A DNA stretch of 64,000 nucleotides from Ascidiaceihabitans donghaensis (lineage in GTDB: Bacteria; Pseudomonadota; Alphaproteobacteria; Rhodobacterales; Rhodobacteraceae), in assembly GCF_900302465.1 (NCBI RefSeq), contig NZ_OMOR01000001.1, forward strand, positions 1,426,001-1,490,000, given 5' to 3'. The stretch's first letter is position 1. The number at the start of each line of letters is the position of its first letter. Position numbers and translations under genes: made by a program. Below, one piece after another: positions 37,365 to 46,906 of the stretch. The notes under the pieces were generated by a model that saw nothing but the letters and a program-made list of their open reading frames with translations, was not told where the DNA came from and did not search any database.

Positions 37365-39098
37365 ATGACTGAACATAACCCGAACTTAGGTGCACAAGCT
37401 TTGGAGATTGCTGGCAGCCAATCTGAATTTGTGCCCGAAGGCAGCCCCTTTAACGATGCACAGCGTGCCTATTTGAACGGCTTGTTTGGTGGTCTTCATG
37501 CCTTGTCAAAAGGCGGGGGAGAGGCGGCGCAAACACCGCTTCAGATCTACTTTGGCTCTCAGACCGGCACGGCAGAGGCGTTGTGTAAAAACCTGCGTAA
37601 ACTGGCGGCGACCAAAGGGTTCAAGGCCAGCATCGCCGATATGAATTCTGTCACGCCCGCTGATTTGGCCAATGCAGAAAGCGGTGCAGAACACATGTTG
37701 TTCATCGCAGCGACCTGCGGCGAAGGTGATGCGGCAGATAATGCGGTGACCTTTATGGAGGCGCTTGGCGCAGACGACTTTCCCGCCCTTCCGGCGCGTT
37801 TGAATTTTGCGGTGCTGGGTTTGGGCGATAGCAGTTACGTACAATTCAATCAGGCAGCCAAAGACCTTGATGAACGGCTGGCCGCCCTTGGGGCGACGCG
37901 TGTGGCTGATCTTGTGGCGTGCGATCTGGACTATGACGACGACTTTGCAGGTTGGTGCGAAACAGTGTTTGCGACACCGGCTTTTCAATCCGCAGCAGGT
38001 GACGCTGTCGCAACCGCGCCAGAGCCTGCCAAACCAGCCTTCGACAAAACACACCCCTTCATGGGCACCCTGATGAATGCCACTTGCCTTAGCGCAAAGG
38101 CATCCGCCAAGCGGGTCAATCATGTCGAGATATCGCTTTGCGGTGGTGGCGCAGATTTGGACTATGACGTCGGTGACGCATTGGGCGTTTGGCCGTTGAA
38201 TGACATGGCCGATGTGGATGCGATACTTGCCGTTACCAATTTGGCCGACAAAGAGGTCGTGACGCTAAAAACAGGCACGGCCAGCTTGCGGCAGGCCTTG
38301 TTCAAATCGTTTGATCTGACGACGCTGACCGCCAAAGCGGCAGAGCTCTGGGGATACGAGATGCAAAATGGCGATCACGTCATGGACGCCTTGCCGCATC
38401 TGACAGACCTAACCGCGCAAAGCCTGATCGACGGGTTGCGCACGCTACAACCCCGCCTTTATTCGATTTCCTCGAGCCCCCAAAAATACCCCGGCGAGGT
38501 ACATTTGACGATCGGCGAAGTGCATTACACCCACAACGGACGCAAAGGCAAAGGCGTGACATCGACCTATCTGGGCAGTCGTCTGCAAACGGGTGGCGCA
38601 GTGGGCGTCTATGTTCACAAAGCCCCCCATTTCCACCTGCCGGATGATGATACTGTCCCTTTGATCATGATCGGGCCGGGTACTGGCATCGCGCCGTTTC
38701 ACGCGTTCTTGCAAGATCGTGAGACCCGCGGTGTGACCGCAGACAACTGGTTGTTCTTCGGTGATCAACATGCAGCCAATGACTACCTTTACAAAGACGC
38801 GCTAGAGGCCTGGGACGCGAATGGTCATCTTAATAAACTCAGCTTGGCGTGGTCGCGTGACACTGATCACAAATGCTATGTGCAACATTTGATTGAACAG
38901 GATGGCGCCGCTTTTTTCGAATGGCTTGAACGCGGGGCCGCGATCTACGTCTGCGGTGATGCGCTGCGGATGGCGGCCGACGTTGATGCCGCGATCCATC
39001 GTGTTGTCGCAGAATACGGGAAACTGGACGCTGATGCGGCAAAGGCTTATGTAGACGCGTTGCGAAAAGCACATCGTTATCAAAGAGATGTGTATTGA
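37365..39098 (+). CDS. CysJ-like NADPH diflavin reductase
   Basis: 577 residues. The flavodoxin-like FMN domain (IYFGSQTGTAEALCKNLRK) is followed by a linker, an FAD-binding domain (RLYSISSSPQ, GVTSTYLG) and an NADPH domain (MIGPGTGIAPFHAFLQDRE, WLFFGDQH, YVCGDALRMAADVDAAI), ending in the aromatic residue pair DVY. This is the architecture of the alpha subunit of sulfite reductase. Directly after a NirA-type reductase it probably feeds it electrons from NADPH, replacing ferredoxin. No cysteine biosynthesis genes are close. The true acceptor is inferred from position. Confidence 0.88.
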   Translation: MTEHNPNLGAQALEIAGSQSEFVPEGSPFNDAQRAYLNGLFGGLHALSKGGGEAAQTPLQIYFGSQTGTAEALCKNLRKLAATKGFKASIADMNSVTPADLANAESGAEHMLFIAATCGEGDAADNAVTFMEALGADDFPALPARLNFAVLGLGDSSYVQFNQAAKDLDERLAALGATRVADLVACDLDYDDDFAGWCETVFATPAFQSAAGDAVATAPEPAKPAFDKTHPFMGTLMNATCLSAKASAKRVNHVEISLCGGGADLDYDVGDALGVWPLNDMADVDAILAVTNLADKEVVTLKTGTASLRQALFKSFDLTTLTAKAAELWGYEMQNGDHVMDALPHLTDLTAQSLIDGLRTLQPRLYSISSSPQKYPGEVHLTIGEVHYTHNGRKGKGVTSTYLGSRLQTGGAVGVYVHKAPHFHLPDDDTVPLIMIGPGTGIAPFHAFLQDRETRGVTADNWLFFGDQHAANDYLYKDALEAWDANGHLNKLSLAWSRDTDHKCYVQHLIEQDGAAFFEWLERGAAIYVCGDALRMAADVDAAIHRVVAEYGKLDADAAKAYVDALRKAHRYQRDVY

Positions 39099-39119
39099 TG
39101 TGCAGAACGGTGGTGGTCT

Positions 39120-41177
39120 TTATGTCGGGCGGTCCGGCTTTGCAGGGCCAAACGCACGCCGCGCGATTTTTTTCAAACGCGCAAACCGGATTTCGCGATC
39201 CAGACTTTTGTTGCGGGGCATACGGTTCCAGTCCATCAATATTTGGGTCTTCTGAAGAAATTGAACAGACGGATCGTCTTGACCAATGAAATCATACCCT
39301 GACCAGAAGGCTTGCGTAATGTCGGGGGGAACAATCTGGCCGTTTGGGATTTGATCCACGTCCCCAACCATCTGCACATAGCTTAAAAGGACCCGTGCTA
39401 TGTCATAGGCCACGGGGGCATAGCTGATGCCCAGAAAATCCAAAGCATAGGTTTTTTGCCCTGCAATCATCAAATTGTGGATGTTCAGGTCGCCGTGCTT
39501 TGCTGCAATTTTTGTCGTGTGCCCCAAAGCAGCAGGCACGTGATCCTGAAGCTGCATGGCCAATTCAATAAAGCGTTTTTTTCCGTCTATGTTTCTTTCG
39601 CCGCGCTCCAGCTGACCGGCCAAGTGCAACACGTGTTGGGCCATAAACTTGGGCTGAAATGTTCTGTCTTCCTGAAACGTGCCTTTGTGATAGGCGGCCA
39701 GCCATGCCCCGACTTTTTTCATCACCGCGGTGTGGTCTTCTTGTTCGCGACACATAGACAGCACGGTGTCTCCGGGGATGTATTCCATCACGTAGGATTG
39801 GCGGGATGCGTCTTGCGCCAATATTTTTGGCACACCTGCAACGGGGGATGTCTCAAGTGCGGTTTGGGCAAGATTATGCGCTGCCAGAATGTCTGAAAAT
39901 GCAGCCTCGTCCATTGGGCGGGACGCGTGTTTCAACATCAAGGTTTTAGCTTTTGGGGCATCGTAACGCTGCAGTATATGCAGCCTGTTAGGATCGTTTT
40001 TCAACCATTCCTGGGTGCATTCATAAGGTGTCGCATCCTGTCCGATGCGTGACGTCAGCACTTCAAAGCTTTGTCGTGCCACGCGTCGCAGTTTTTCGCC
40101 TTCGCCGTTCTTGCCGCTTGGATGATCTGCATGTTTCAAAGCGATTTGTAGTCCTCGTTCGTTCCCGATGCCTTGGCTGTGTTCGAACACCCGCCAATTT
40201 TTTGACGTCGTTTTGTAAGACGCATCGAATTGCTTGAAGTAGTTGGTTGTCAACGCACCATATGGAAGCAGTTTAACATCCAAGGTGCCACGTTTTTCAA
40301 ACAAAAGCGTCGTCAGAGCCCCGGGGCCGGAAAGCCAGAAAATCCCACGCGCTCTGGCGTCTTTGATGTTGCGCAAAACCTGATCCAGATACATTTCAAT
40401 AAAAGGGGACTTCGCGGGGGCCGCCATAAAGCCGTTGATTGCAGCGCAGTTCGGGTATCTGGTCATGGACGCGGCCCATGTGTCGCCGACCTCTTGGCCC
40501 GCAAATCCGGCTGCTGCAAATTGCGGGTAGCTGTCCGCATCGCAATACAGGCCACCGTCTTGCGCCAGCCGGTACAGCCGAAATACATCTGATCGAAGGG
40601 CCGGATGATCCAGGGCCGCGAATTCCGACGCGGCAGAGGCCCCGAAATATTCCCGAATATAGGCGGCGGCGGATACATCCGAATACAAGTGATGGGTTTT
40701 TGAACAGCCTCTCCATTCCTGAATGGCGCCCGCGACATCTGCGGGGGGGGCGTCTTGGTCCCAAAATTGAAAGACGTCAGCACCCTTTGTGGCGCGGCCG
40801 CTGGCTTTCGACGCATGCGCACCATGCTGACAGTAGACGGCCCATCCCATGGCCTCGAAACGTGTCATTGGGTGCGCGTCTGTATCATTTGAAATAGCGA
40901 CCAATTCTGTCGGTGCGGAGTTTTGCAGATCTTGCAAAATTGCCGCGAACAAACGGGGTTGGGCACCGGATGTGAATTTTCCAAATGCAGACAAGCAGGT
41001 CCAGTCGGACAGACCATCGTCAGATAGAACCCAGTCCAGAATTTGAAATGGCACACCCGCAACATCGACTGTGTCGCGGTCCAGTTTTTGCAAATAGTCG
41101 TCGAGGTGTCGGAAATCCTTGTTGGCGACAAAACTGCGTATCTTGGTCCGCTGTGAGGACGTCAGCTTTTTTGTCAT
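39120..41177 (-). CDS. GT32-like glycosyltransferase fused to an APH-like kinase
   Basis: 685 residues. The first ~125 are helical and unrecognised. Residues about 130-340 resemble DXD-containing sugar transferases of the GT32/OCH1 type: VFQFWDQDAPPADVAGAI at the start and SDVFRLYRLAQDGGLYCDAD with the metal-binding DAD near residue 213. Residues about 390-650 are an aminoglycoside/choline-kinase fold: YVMEYIPGDTVLSM (hinge), HGDLNIHNLMI (catalytic loop) and YALDFLGIS (metal aspartate). No signal peptide, so it is cytoplasmic. It may glycosylate and phosphorylate the same surface-glycan or small-molecule substrate. The ATG at 41177 has GGAG seven bases ahead and is preferred over 41195. No polysaccharide genes are adjacent. 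Confidence 0.75.
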   Translation of the reverse strand: MTKKLTSSQRTKIRSFVANKDFRHLDDYLQKLDRDTVDVAGVPFQILDWVLSDDGLSDWTCLSAFGKFTSGAQPRLFAAILQDLQNSAPTELVAISNDTDAHPMTRFEAMGWAVYCQHGAHASKASGRATKGADVFQFWDQDAPPADVAGAIQEWRGCSKTHHLYSDVSAAAYIREYFGASAASEFAALDHPALRSDVFRLYRLAQDGGLYCDADSYPQFAAAGFAGQEVGDTWAASMTRYPNCAAINGFMAAPAKSPFIEMYLDQVLRNIKDARARGIFWLSGPGALTTLLFEKRGTLDVKLLPYGALTTNYFKQFDASYKTTSKNWRVFEHSQGIGNERGLQIALKHADHPSGKNGEGEKLRRVARQSFEVLTSRIGQDATPYECTQEWLKNDPNRLHILQRYDAPKAKTLMLKHASRPMDEAAFSDILAAHNLAQTALETSPVAGVPKILAQDASRQSYVMEYIPGDTVLSMCREQEDHTAVMKKVGAWLAAYHKGTFQEDRTFQPKFMAQHVLHLAGQLERGERNIDGKKRFIELAMQLQDHVPAALGHTTKIAAKHGDLNIHNLMIAGQKTYALDFLGISYAPVAYDIARVLLSYVQMVGDVDQIPNGQIVPPDITQAFWSGYDFIGQDDPSVQFLQKTQILMDWNRMPRNKSLDREIRFARLKKIARRAFGPAKPDRPT

Positions 41178-41261
41178 CTCGGTCTCCATTTCCACTGAGC
41201 CTAAGGCATAACGGGCGGCATGGAAAACCTGTTTTCAAATGTGACCATAAGGGTCCTGAGC

Positions 41262-41681
41262 CTAGGGCAGGGCGTTCGACGGTGCTGGTCCAACAAAGGC
41301 TGTGGCTTCGATTTCCAACAAGGCATCATCTTCGACCAATCCGGCCACAACCAACATGGACATGGCGGGGAAATGTCTGCCAAGGACGCGGCGGTAGACG
41401 TCGCCGACTTCGCGTTGCCGTGCCGCGTATTCTGCTTTGTCGATCACAAACCACGTCAACCGCGTGATGTCTGTCACCGATCCGCCTGCAGCTTCCACGA
41501 TGGCCACAATGTTGCGCAGGGCCTGTTCCATTTGGCCGATAAAATCATGTGACGCGAATTGCTTTTGCGCGGTCCAACCGATCTGGCCACCGATATACAA
41601 CGTGCCATCGCGTGCCAGCATGCCGTTTGCATAGCCTTTGGCGGGCGCCCAGCCTTCGGGGTGAATGGTTTTGGCAGTCAT
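41262..41681 (-). CDS. RidA-family (YjgF/YER057c) imine/enamine deaminase
   Basis: 139 residues. RidA-fold protein with LYIGGQIGWTAQ, FIGQMEQALRNIVAIVEAAGG and ITRLTWFVIDKAEY; the usual catalytic arginine segment near the end reads HFPAMSMLVVAGLVEDDALLEIEATAF, in which the conserved Arg is replaced by Met (PAMS for PA.S/R). It is therefore in a subgroup whose activity is uncertain. The ATG at 41681 (GGAG upstream) overlaps the thioesterase stop by ATGA. Last gene of the aromatic-acid operon, where it may hydrolyse an imine or enamine made from the 2-amino substituent. Confidence 0.82.
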   Translation of the reverse strand: MTAKTIHPEGWAPAKGYANGMLARDGTLYIGGQIGWTAQKQFASHDFIGQMEQALRNIVAIVEAAGGSVTDITRLTWFVIDKAEYAARQREVGDVYRRVLGRHFPAMSMLVVAGLVEDDALLEIEATAFVGPAPSNALP

Positions 41682-42082
41682 GCTGTGCTCCGGATATAGG
41701 GGGTAAATGCCGTGCGTGTTGTGCTGGTCCAAGGTGTGGGCTGTCCATCTTTGGTGATGTGGACAAGAATCGATGTGCCCTCAAAGCGTAAACTGTCGTT
41801 GGCTGTTGCACGAAATCCGAACGTCACGCTGGTGGTGCCCAGACGGTGTATTTGCAGGGCCAGTTCCAGATGATCGCCATGCCTGCTGGGGGCTGGAAAA
41901 GTCACATCAATCTGGACAGTGGGCACAGCATAGGCACCATGCAGCGTTTCAAAGGGATATCCGACATGATCGAAGAAGGTCTCGATCAGATCATTTATCA
42001 TCTCGAAGTAGCGCGGATAAAACACAAGTCCGGCGGGATCACAGTGCTTGAAAAGCACCTTTTGAGGTATGGAGAACAACAT
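41678..42082 (-). CDS. Hot-dog acyl-CoA thioesterase (4-hydroxybenzoyl-CoA thioesterase type)
   Basis: 134 residues. The N-terminal HCDPAGLVFYPRYFEMINDL is the family signature, with the catalytic Asp in DPAG. It probably cleaves an aromatic or ring-opened CoA ester of the pathway, either as a step or to recover CoA when the pathway stalls. It sits between the CoA ligase (six-base gap) and the RidA gene (four-base overlap), so it is an integral part of the operon. The exact acyl group is not readable. Confidence 0.87.
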   Translation of the reverse strand: MLFSIPQKVLFKHCDPAGLVFYPRYFEMINDLIETFFDHVGYPFETLHGAYAVPTVQIDVTFPAPSRHGDHLELALQIHRLGTTSVTFGFRATANDSLRFEGTSILVHITKDGQPTPWTSTTRTAFTPYIRSTA

Positions 42083-42088
42083 GAGAAA

Positions 42089-43726
42089 TCAGTGCTTTAC
42101 TGGGGTGATGGGGTCCGGTTGCTTCAGCAGGAAACGCTGGATCTTACCGGTTTGTGTTTTGGGAAGCGCGTCGCAAAACACAACGCTGCGGGGGTATTTG
42201 TAAGGTGCAATTGTTGCTTTGACATGGTCTTGCAGCGTTTGGGCCATCTGCGGTGACGGGGTGTGTGCGGCCAGAACAACATGGGCTTGCACGATCATAC
42301 CACGCGCATCGTCTGCCGCGCCAACGACGGCACATTCCGCGACAGCTTCATGTGACAACAAAGCGGCTTCCACTTCGGGGCCCGCAATATTGTAACCTGC
42401 GCTGACAATCATATCGTCGTTGCGTGCGGCGAAATACAAGTACCCCATGGCATCCATCGAGAAGGTGTCGCCGGTGATGTTCCAGCCGTCTTTCACGTAG
42501 CCCGCTTGCCGGTCGTCGTTCAGATAGCGGCACCCCGTTGGGCCACGCACCGCCAGACGGCCGGGCGTTCCGAAAGGCACGGGCGCACCTGCATCATCCA
42601 CGATTTTAGCTTCATATCCCGTTACGACACGTCCGGTGCAGGCTTGTTTGTGGTCGTCAAAACGGTTGGAAATGAAGATGTGCAACATCTCTGTGGCACC
42701 TATGCCGTCCAGCATGGGTTTTCCGGTTTTTGCAATCCAGTCCTGATATACGGGCGCAGGTAGGGTTTCACCCGCAGAAACAGCTGCGCGCAAGCTGGAC
42801 AGATCAGCGCCTGCATCCATCGCCGCCAACATCGCGCGGTAGGCGGTGGGGGCCGTGAAACACACGGTGGCTTTGTACTTTTGGATGATTTCGACCATGT
42901 TGGGTGGCGATGCGTCTTCAAGCAGGGTCGCTGTCGCCCCGAAACGCAGTGGAAAAATGGCCAGCCCCCCCAACCCGAAGGTAAAAGCCAAAGGGGGTGA
43001 GCCAACAAAGACGTCTTGTGCGTCCACCTGTAGAACTTCCGCAGCGTATCCGTCCGCGACAATAAGCAGATCGCGGTGAAAGTGCATCGTGGCCTTGGGC
43101 GCACCCGTTGTACCAGAAGTGAACCCCAGCAATGCCACATCATCCGACGCGGTGGCCACAGCATTGTATTGCACAGGCTTTTCCAAGGCCAAACGGTCCA
43201 GTTCTGCATCATGGTTCGACGTGCCGTCAAAGCCTGTCACGCGGACCAAATGGGGACATTGGTCGGCGCATTTGGTCATTTCGTCCATCAGGCGTGTGTC
43301 ACAGAGGGCGTGGGTGATTTCCGCCTTTTCAACGATCTGAACCAGCTCGGCGGCACGCAGCATGGGCATGGTGTTGATGACGACGGCACCTGCTTTGGTG
43401 GCGGCCAGCCAGCAGGCGACCATGGCGGGATTGTTGGCCGATCGGATCAACACGCGGTTGCCGGGTTTCAGGTCCAGATCATCAACAAGGGTATGCGCCA
43501 GACGGTTGGTCCAATCCGTCAACTCTTTGTAGGTGCGCCGCCTGCCGTTGCCTATCAGCGCGGTGTGGTCGCCATATCCCTTGTGCACCATGGCATCCGT
43601 CAACTCGACGCCTGCATTCAATCGGTCAGGGTAATCGAACCCGTCCAGCAAAAAGTCCGGCATCCTGTCAGCCGGGGGCAAGTTGTCACGCGCAAAGGTA
43701 TCGATATGTGCGGTTCGTCCAGACAT
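42089..43726 (-). CDS. Benzoate/2-aminobenzoate-CoA ligase family enzyme
   Basis: 545 residues of the ANL adenylating family: LGFTSGTTGAPKATMHFHRD (P-loop-like), ATEMLHIFISNR (the A5 region of benzoate-CoA ligases), GDTFSMDAMGYLYFAARNDD and the catalytic lysine in PKTQTGKIQRFLL. The benzoate-CoA ligase branch, together with the aminobenzoyl-CoA monooxygenase/reductase in the same operon, suggests activation of 2-aminobenzoate (anthranilate) or a related benzoate as the entry step. Length and motifs are complete. Confidence 0.85.
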   Translation of the reverse strand: MSGRTAHIDTFARDNLPPADRMPDFLLDGFDYPDRLNAGVELTDAMVHKGYGDHTALIGNGRRRTYKELTDWTNRLAHTLVDDLDLKPGNRVLIRSANNPAMVACWLAATKAGAVVINTMPMLRAAELVQIVEKAEITHALCDTRLMDEMTKCADQCPHLVRVTGFDGTSNHDAELDRLALEKPVQYNAVATASDDVALLGFTSGTTGAPKATMHFHRDLLIVADGYAAEVLQVDAQDVFVGSPPLAFTFGLGGLAIFPLRFGATATLLEDASPPNMVEIIQKYKATVCFTAPTAYRAMLAAMDAGADLSSLRAAVSAGETLPAPVYQDWIAKTGKPMLDGIGATEMLHIFISNRFDDHKQACTGRVVTGYEAKIVDDAGAPVPFGTPGRLAVRGPTGCRYLNDDRQAGYVKDGWNITGDTFSMDAMGYLYFAARNDDMIVSAGYNIAGPEVEAALLSHEAVAECAVVGAADDARGMIVQAHVVLAAHTPSPQMAQTLQDHVKATIAPYKYPRSVVFCDALPKTQTGKIQRFLLKQPDPITPVKH

Positions 43727-43753
43727 GAAGCTTCTCCTAAGGGCGGGGTGTTG

Positions 43754-44911
43754 CTAGGTGTGTGCGCCAAGGGTTTGACGGGCGATAATGACGCGTTGAA
43801 CATCGGAGGCGCCCTCGTAGATGCGCAGGGCACGGATTTCACGGTACAGTTTCTCGACGGTTTGACCGGACCGGACACCATCGCCGCCATGCAATTGCAC
43901 AGCTTTGTCGATGACCTTTTGGGCTTGATCGGTGGAAAACAGTTTGGCCATTGCAGCCTCGCGGGTGATGCGCGGCGCACCTGCATCTTTGGTCCAGGCC
44001 GCGCGATAGATCAGCAGAGCGCTGGCATCGACGTCCATTGCCATGTCTGCGATGTGACCTTGTACCATTTGCAAATCAAACAAAGGTGCGCCCTGAACGC
44101 GGCGTGTGGTGACGCGGGTCAACGCCTCGTCCAAGGCGCGGCGCGCAAATCCAAGTGCGGCTGCTGCAACGGTTGAGCGAAACACATCCAGAACTGCCAT
44201 CGCTATTTTGAAGCCGTCCCCGCTGCGGCCCAGCATGGCGGATGCAGGCACACGCACATTGTCAAAGCGCAGCGTGGCAAGGGGATGCGGGGCGATGGTT
44301 TCCAGACGTTCTGCCACAGTCATGCCGGGGGTGTCGGCGGGCACGATAAATGCCGATAGCCCTTTGGCGCCGGGGCCGTCGCCTGTGCGCGCGAATGTGG
44401 TGTAGACATCCGCAATCCCGCCGTTGGAAATCCAGGTCTTTTCCCCGTTCAAAACATAATCATCGCCATATTGAACGGCTGTCATGGTAGAGTTCGCGAC
44501 ATCTGATCCGGATTGCGGTTCTGTCAGCGCAAAGGCTGACACAGCTGCACCGCTGCGCACGCGTGGCAGCCAGTGCTGCTTTTGGGCATCAGTGCCGAAC
44601 AGTGAAATCGCGCCGGTGCCCAACCCTTGCATGGCAAAGGCGAAGTCCGCCAAACCGTCATGGCGCGCCAGCGTTTCGCGGATCAAACACAGGCTGCGCA
44701 CATCCAGCGGCGCGTCGCTGTCCGGATCAACAGCCGCGAAATTCAACCACCCGCCATCGCCCAAAGCCGCGACCAGGGCGGTGCAGGCGGCGTCCGTGTC
44801 GGTGTGGTCTATACCGGCCAGATTGTCTGCGGCCCAAGCTTCAAGGCTCTGGGCCAGATCGCGGTGCCGGTCTTCGAAAAACGGCCAGTTCAGAAAGGTT
44901 TTATCTGCCAT
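43754..44911 (-). CDS. Acyl-CoA dehydrogenase
   Basis: 385 residues, FAD-dependent. Signature segments [17 protein letters not shown] and [18 protein letters not shown], the C-terminal [20 protein letters not shown] and the catalytic-glutamate segment [16 protein letters not shown] are present. In the operon it would oxidise an alicyclic CoA intermediate made after ring reduction. The start overlaps the stop of the enoyl-CoA hydratase gene by one base. Substrate chain or ring type is not decided by sequence alone. Confidence 0.88.
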   Translation of the reverse strand: MADKTFLNWPFFEDRHRDLAQSLEAWAADNLAGIDHTDTDAACTALVAALGDGGWLNFAAVDPDSDAPLDVRSLCLIRETLARHDGLADFAFAMQGLGTGAISLFGTDAQKQHWLPRVRSGAAVSAFALTEPQSGSDVANSTMTAVQYGDDYVLNGEKTWISNGGIADVYTTFARTGDGPGAKGLSAFIVPADTPGMTVAERLETIAPHPLATLRFDNVRVPASAMLGRSGDGFKIAMAVLDVFRSTVAAAALGFARRALDEALTRVTTRRVQGAPLFDLQMVQGHIADMAMDVDASALLIYRAAWTKDAGAPRITREAAMAKLFSTDQAQKVIDKAVQLHGGDGVRSGQTVEKLYREIRALRIYEGASDVQRVIIARQTLGAHT

Positions 44912-45717
44912 CAGGTGCCCTCGAATACCGGTTTCTCTTTGGATACAAAGGCGGTGTAGGCGCGTTCAAAATCGGCGGTCTGCATACAGATGGCTTGGGC
45001 TTGGGCTTCGGCCTCGATGGCTTGTTCGATGGACATCGACCATTCTTGCGCCAGCATCGTTTTGGTCATCATGTTGGCAAAGTTGGGACCAGATGCAATG
45101 CGCACCGCCAAAGCGTGGGCTTCGGTCTCAAGCGCTGGCGCGTCCACAAGTTTGTTGTAGAACCCCCAAGCCGCCCCTTCTTCGGCGGTCATGGACCGGC
45201 CGGTATACAAAAGTTCAGCGGCGCGGCCTTGGCCTATGATGCGGGGTAGGATCGCGCAGGCGCCCATGTCACATCCCGCAAGACCCACACGCGTAAACAG
45301 GAACGCGCATTTGGCGGCAGGGGTTGCGATGCGCAGATCGCAGCACATGGCGATGATGGCGCCAGCCCCCACGCACACGCCGTCAACGGCTGCGATCACG
45401 GGTTTGCCGCAATTCACGATCGCCTTGACCAGATCGCCAGTCATGCGGGTGAAGGTCAAAAGCTCTTTCATGGACATTTTGGTGAGGGGACCGATGATGT
45501 CGTGTACATCCCCACCAGAGCTGAAATTGCCGCCATTGGATGCAAACACAACCGCGTTCACATCATCCGCATAAACCAGATCGCGAAACCAGTCGCGCAG
45601 TTCTGCATAACTGTCGAAGGTCAGCGGGTTCTTACGGTCGGGGCGATCCAGTTTGACCGTGGCGATGCCGTCTTTCAAAGTGCAGCTGAAGTGTTCGACG
45701 TCGGTGCGCATGGTCAT
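44911..45717 (-). CDS. Enoyl-CoA hydratase/isomerase family protein
   Basis: 268 residues of the crotonase fold. The oxyanion-hole segments are [16 protein letters not shown] and [19 protein letters not shown]; the later [18 protein letters not shown] region matches hydratases acting in aromatic-CoA pathways. It likely hydrates, isomerises or opens an alicyclic CoA ester. An ATGA overlap with the MarR stop places it in the operon; a second ATG two codons in is an equally possible start. Confidence 0.88.
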   Translation of the reverse strand: MTMRTDVEHFSCTLKDGIATVKLDRPDRKNPLTFDSYAELRDWFRDLVYADDVNAVVFASNGGNFSSGGDVHDIIGPLTKMSMKELLTFTRMTGDLVKAIVNCGKPVIAAVDGVCVGAGAIIAMCCDLRIATPAAKCAFLFTRVGLAGCDMGACAILPRIIGQGRAAELLYTGRSMTAEEGAAWGFYNKLVDAPALETEAHALAVRIASGPNFANMMTKTMLAQEWSMSIEQAIEAEAQAQAICMQTADFERAYTAFVSKEKPVFEGT

Positions 45718-46190
45718 TTGGTTTTCTCCTGTAGGCTGGTGTCGAGCTGCTCAAGCCGGCCAGCGATGTCGCGTGCTTCTTGGCCTGAAAAATCTACCAA
45801 CATATCGTTGATCCATGTCTCATGGGCGGCGGCCTGAATGGCGAATTCTTCGTGGCCTCGGGTGGTCAGTCGCACCAATGTGGCGCGGCGATCACCGGGG
45901 ACAGGCACACGCACAATCATGCCGTCTTCGGCCAAGCGATCCACAATACCGGTCACGTTGCCGTTGGACACTTTCAAAACGCCTGAAAGCTGGCTCATTT
46001 TCAGACCGTCTTCATAGCGGCTGAGGGCCGCCATCAAATCAAAGCGCGGCAGGGTCGAGGCGAATTCCACCCGCAGGTTTTCACGCAATTGCGCTTCTAT
46101 GGTGCGGCTGGCCTTCAGAAAGCGAAGCCAAAGACGCAAGCGTTCTTTTGATGCAGGATCTGCGTCGGTTTGGGGTCGGGTGTTGTTCAT
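45714..46190 (-). CDS. MarR-family transcriptional regulator
   Basis: 158 residues. Winged helix: [28 protein letters not shown] (recognition helix SNGNVTGIV) and the wing [16 protein letters not shown]. It is embedded inside the catabolic operon, with four-base overlaps on both sides, so it is probably an autoregulatory repressor relieved by an aryl-CoA intermediate, as is known for MarR proteins of benzoyl-CoA-type pathways. The operator was not identified; the promoter region to examine is 49198-49303. Confidence 0.88.
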   Translation of the reverse strand: MNNTRPQTDADPASKERLRLWLRFLKASRTIEAQLRENLRVEFASTLPRFDLMAALSRYEDGLKMSQLSGVLKVSNGNVTGIVDRLAEDGMIVRVPVPGDRRATLVRLTTRGHEEFAIQAAAHETWINDMLVDFSGQEARDIAGRLEQLDTSLQEKTK

Positions 46191-46906
46191 ATCTCGCCTC
46201 CTGATACGCTTAATGCATGTCCGTTGATGCTGGATGCCCCGTCCGAGGCCAGATAAAGTGCGGCAGACACCACTTCGTCCACGTCGATCATGCGTCCCAT
46301 CGGGTTGCCCGACACCACCATCTGTGTGGCGCGGGCTTCGTCAACGCCGCGCGCCTGCATCACAAATGCAACTGCGGCTGTGGCCATGTCGGTTTCCACA
46401 AAGCCCGGACAGACCGCATTGCAGGTAATGCCTTTTTTAGCCACTTCCTGTGCTACGGAACGCACAAGGCCGATAACGCCGTGTTTTGAGGCGCAATAGG
46501 CCCCGATGCGCGGGCCACCTTGCAATCCAGCGGTAGACGCAATGGCAATCAATCGCCCGCCCGCCTTCATTGTGCGCAAGGCGCCTCGAAATGTCAGAAA
46601 GGTGCCGGTCAGATTGACGGCCAGCGTCTGGTTCCAGTCGTCCAGTGACACGTCGGTCAAGGGGGCTGCGCGGCCCATGCCTGCGTTGGCAACCACAATG
46701 TCGAACGGCTGTTCAAACAGCGCATCAATGGCGGCTTCGTCGCAGACATCCGCAGTGATACACGTCATGTCGCGCCCGGTGGCGGTTTCGGCCAATGCGT
46801 CTGCGCGACGTCCCGTTATTGTCACGGCATGGCCTGCATCCGCAAAGGCCTGTGCCAGCCCGCGCCCGATGCCTGACCCGCCGCCCGTCACCAAAACCCG
46901 TTTCAT
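46187..46906 (-). CDS. Short-chain dehydrogenase/reductase
   Basis: 239 residues. Rossmann motif [19 protein letters not shown] in [13 protein letters not shown], catalytic Ser in [11 protein letters not shown], and YCASKHG (Tyr-xxx-Lys). It ends [13 protein letters not shown], typical of classical SDR tetramers. It would oxidise a hydroxyacyl-CoA or alicyclic alcohol intermediate of the pathway. Overlaps of four bases on both sides fix it in the operon. Confidence 0.9.
   Translation of the reverse strand: MKRVLVTGGGSGIGRGLAQAFADAGHAVTITGRRADALAETATGRDMTCITADVCDEAAIDALFEQPFDIVVANAGMGRAAPLTDVSLDDWNQTLAVNLTGTFLTFRGALRTMKAGGRLIAIASTAGLQGGPRIGAYCASKHGVIGLVRSVAQEVAKKGITCNAVCPGFVETDMATAAVAFVMQARGVDEARATQMVVSGNPMGRMIDVDEVVSAALYLASDGASSINGHALSVSGGEI

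Noticed and set aside
31518-39098. Complete nitrate assimilation cluster
   Set aside because: No nitrate reductase (NasA) or nitrate transporter gene is present; only nitrite and cyanate functions are seen.
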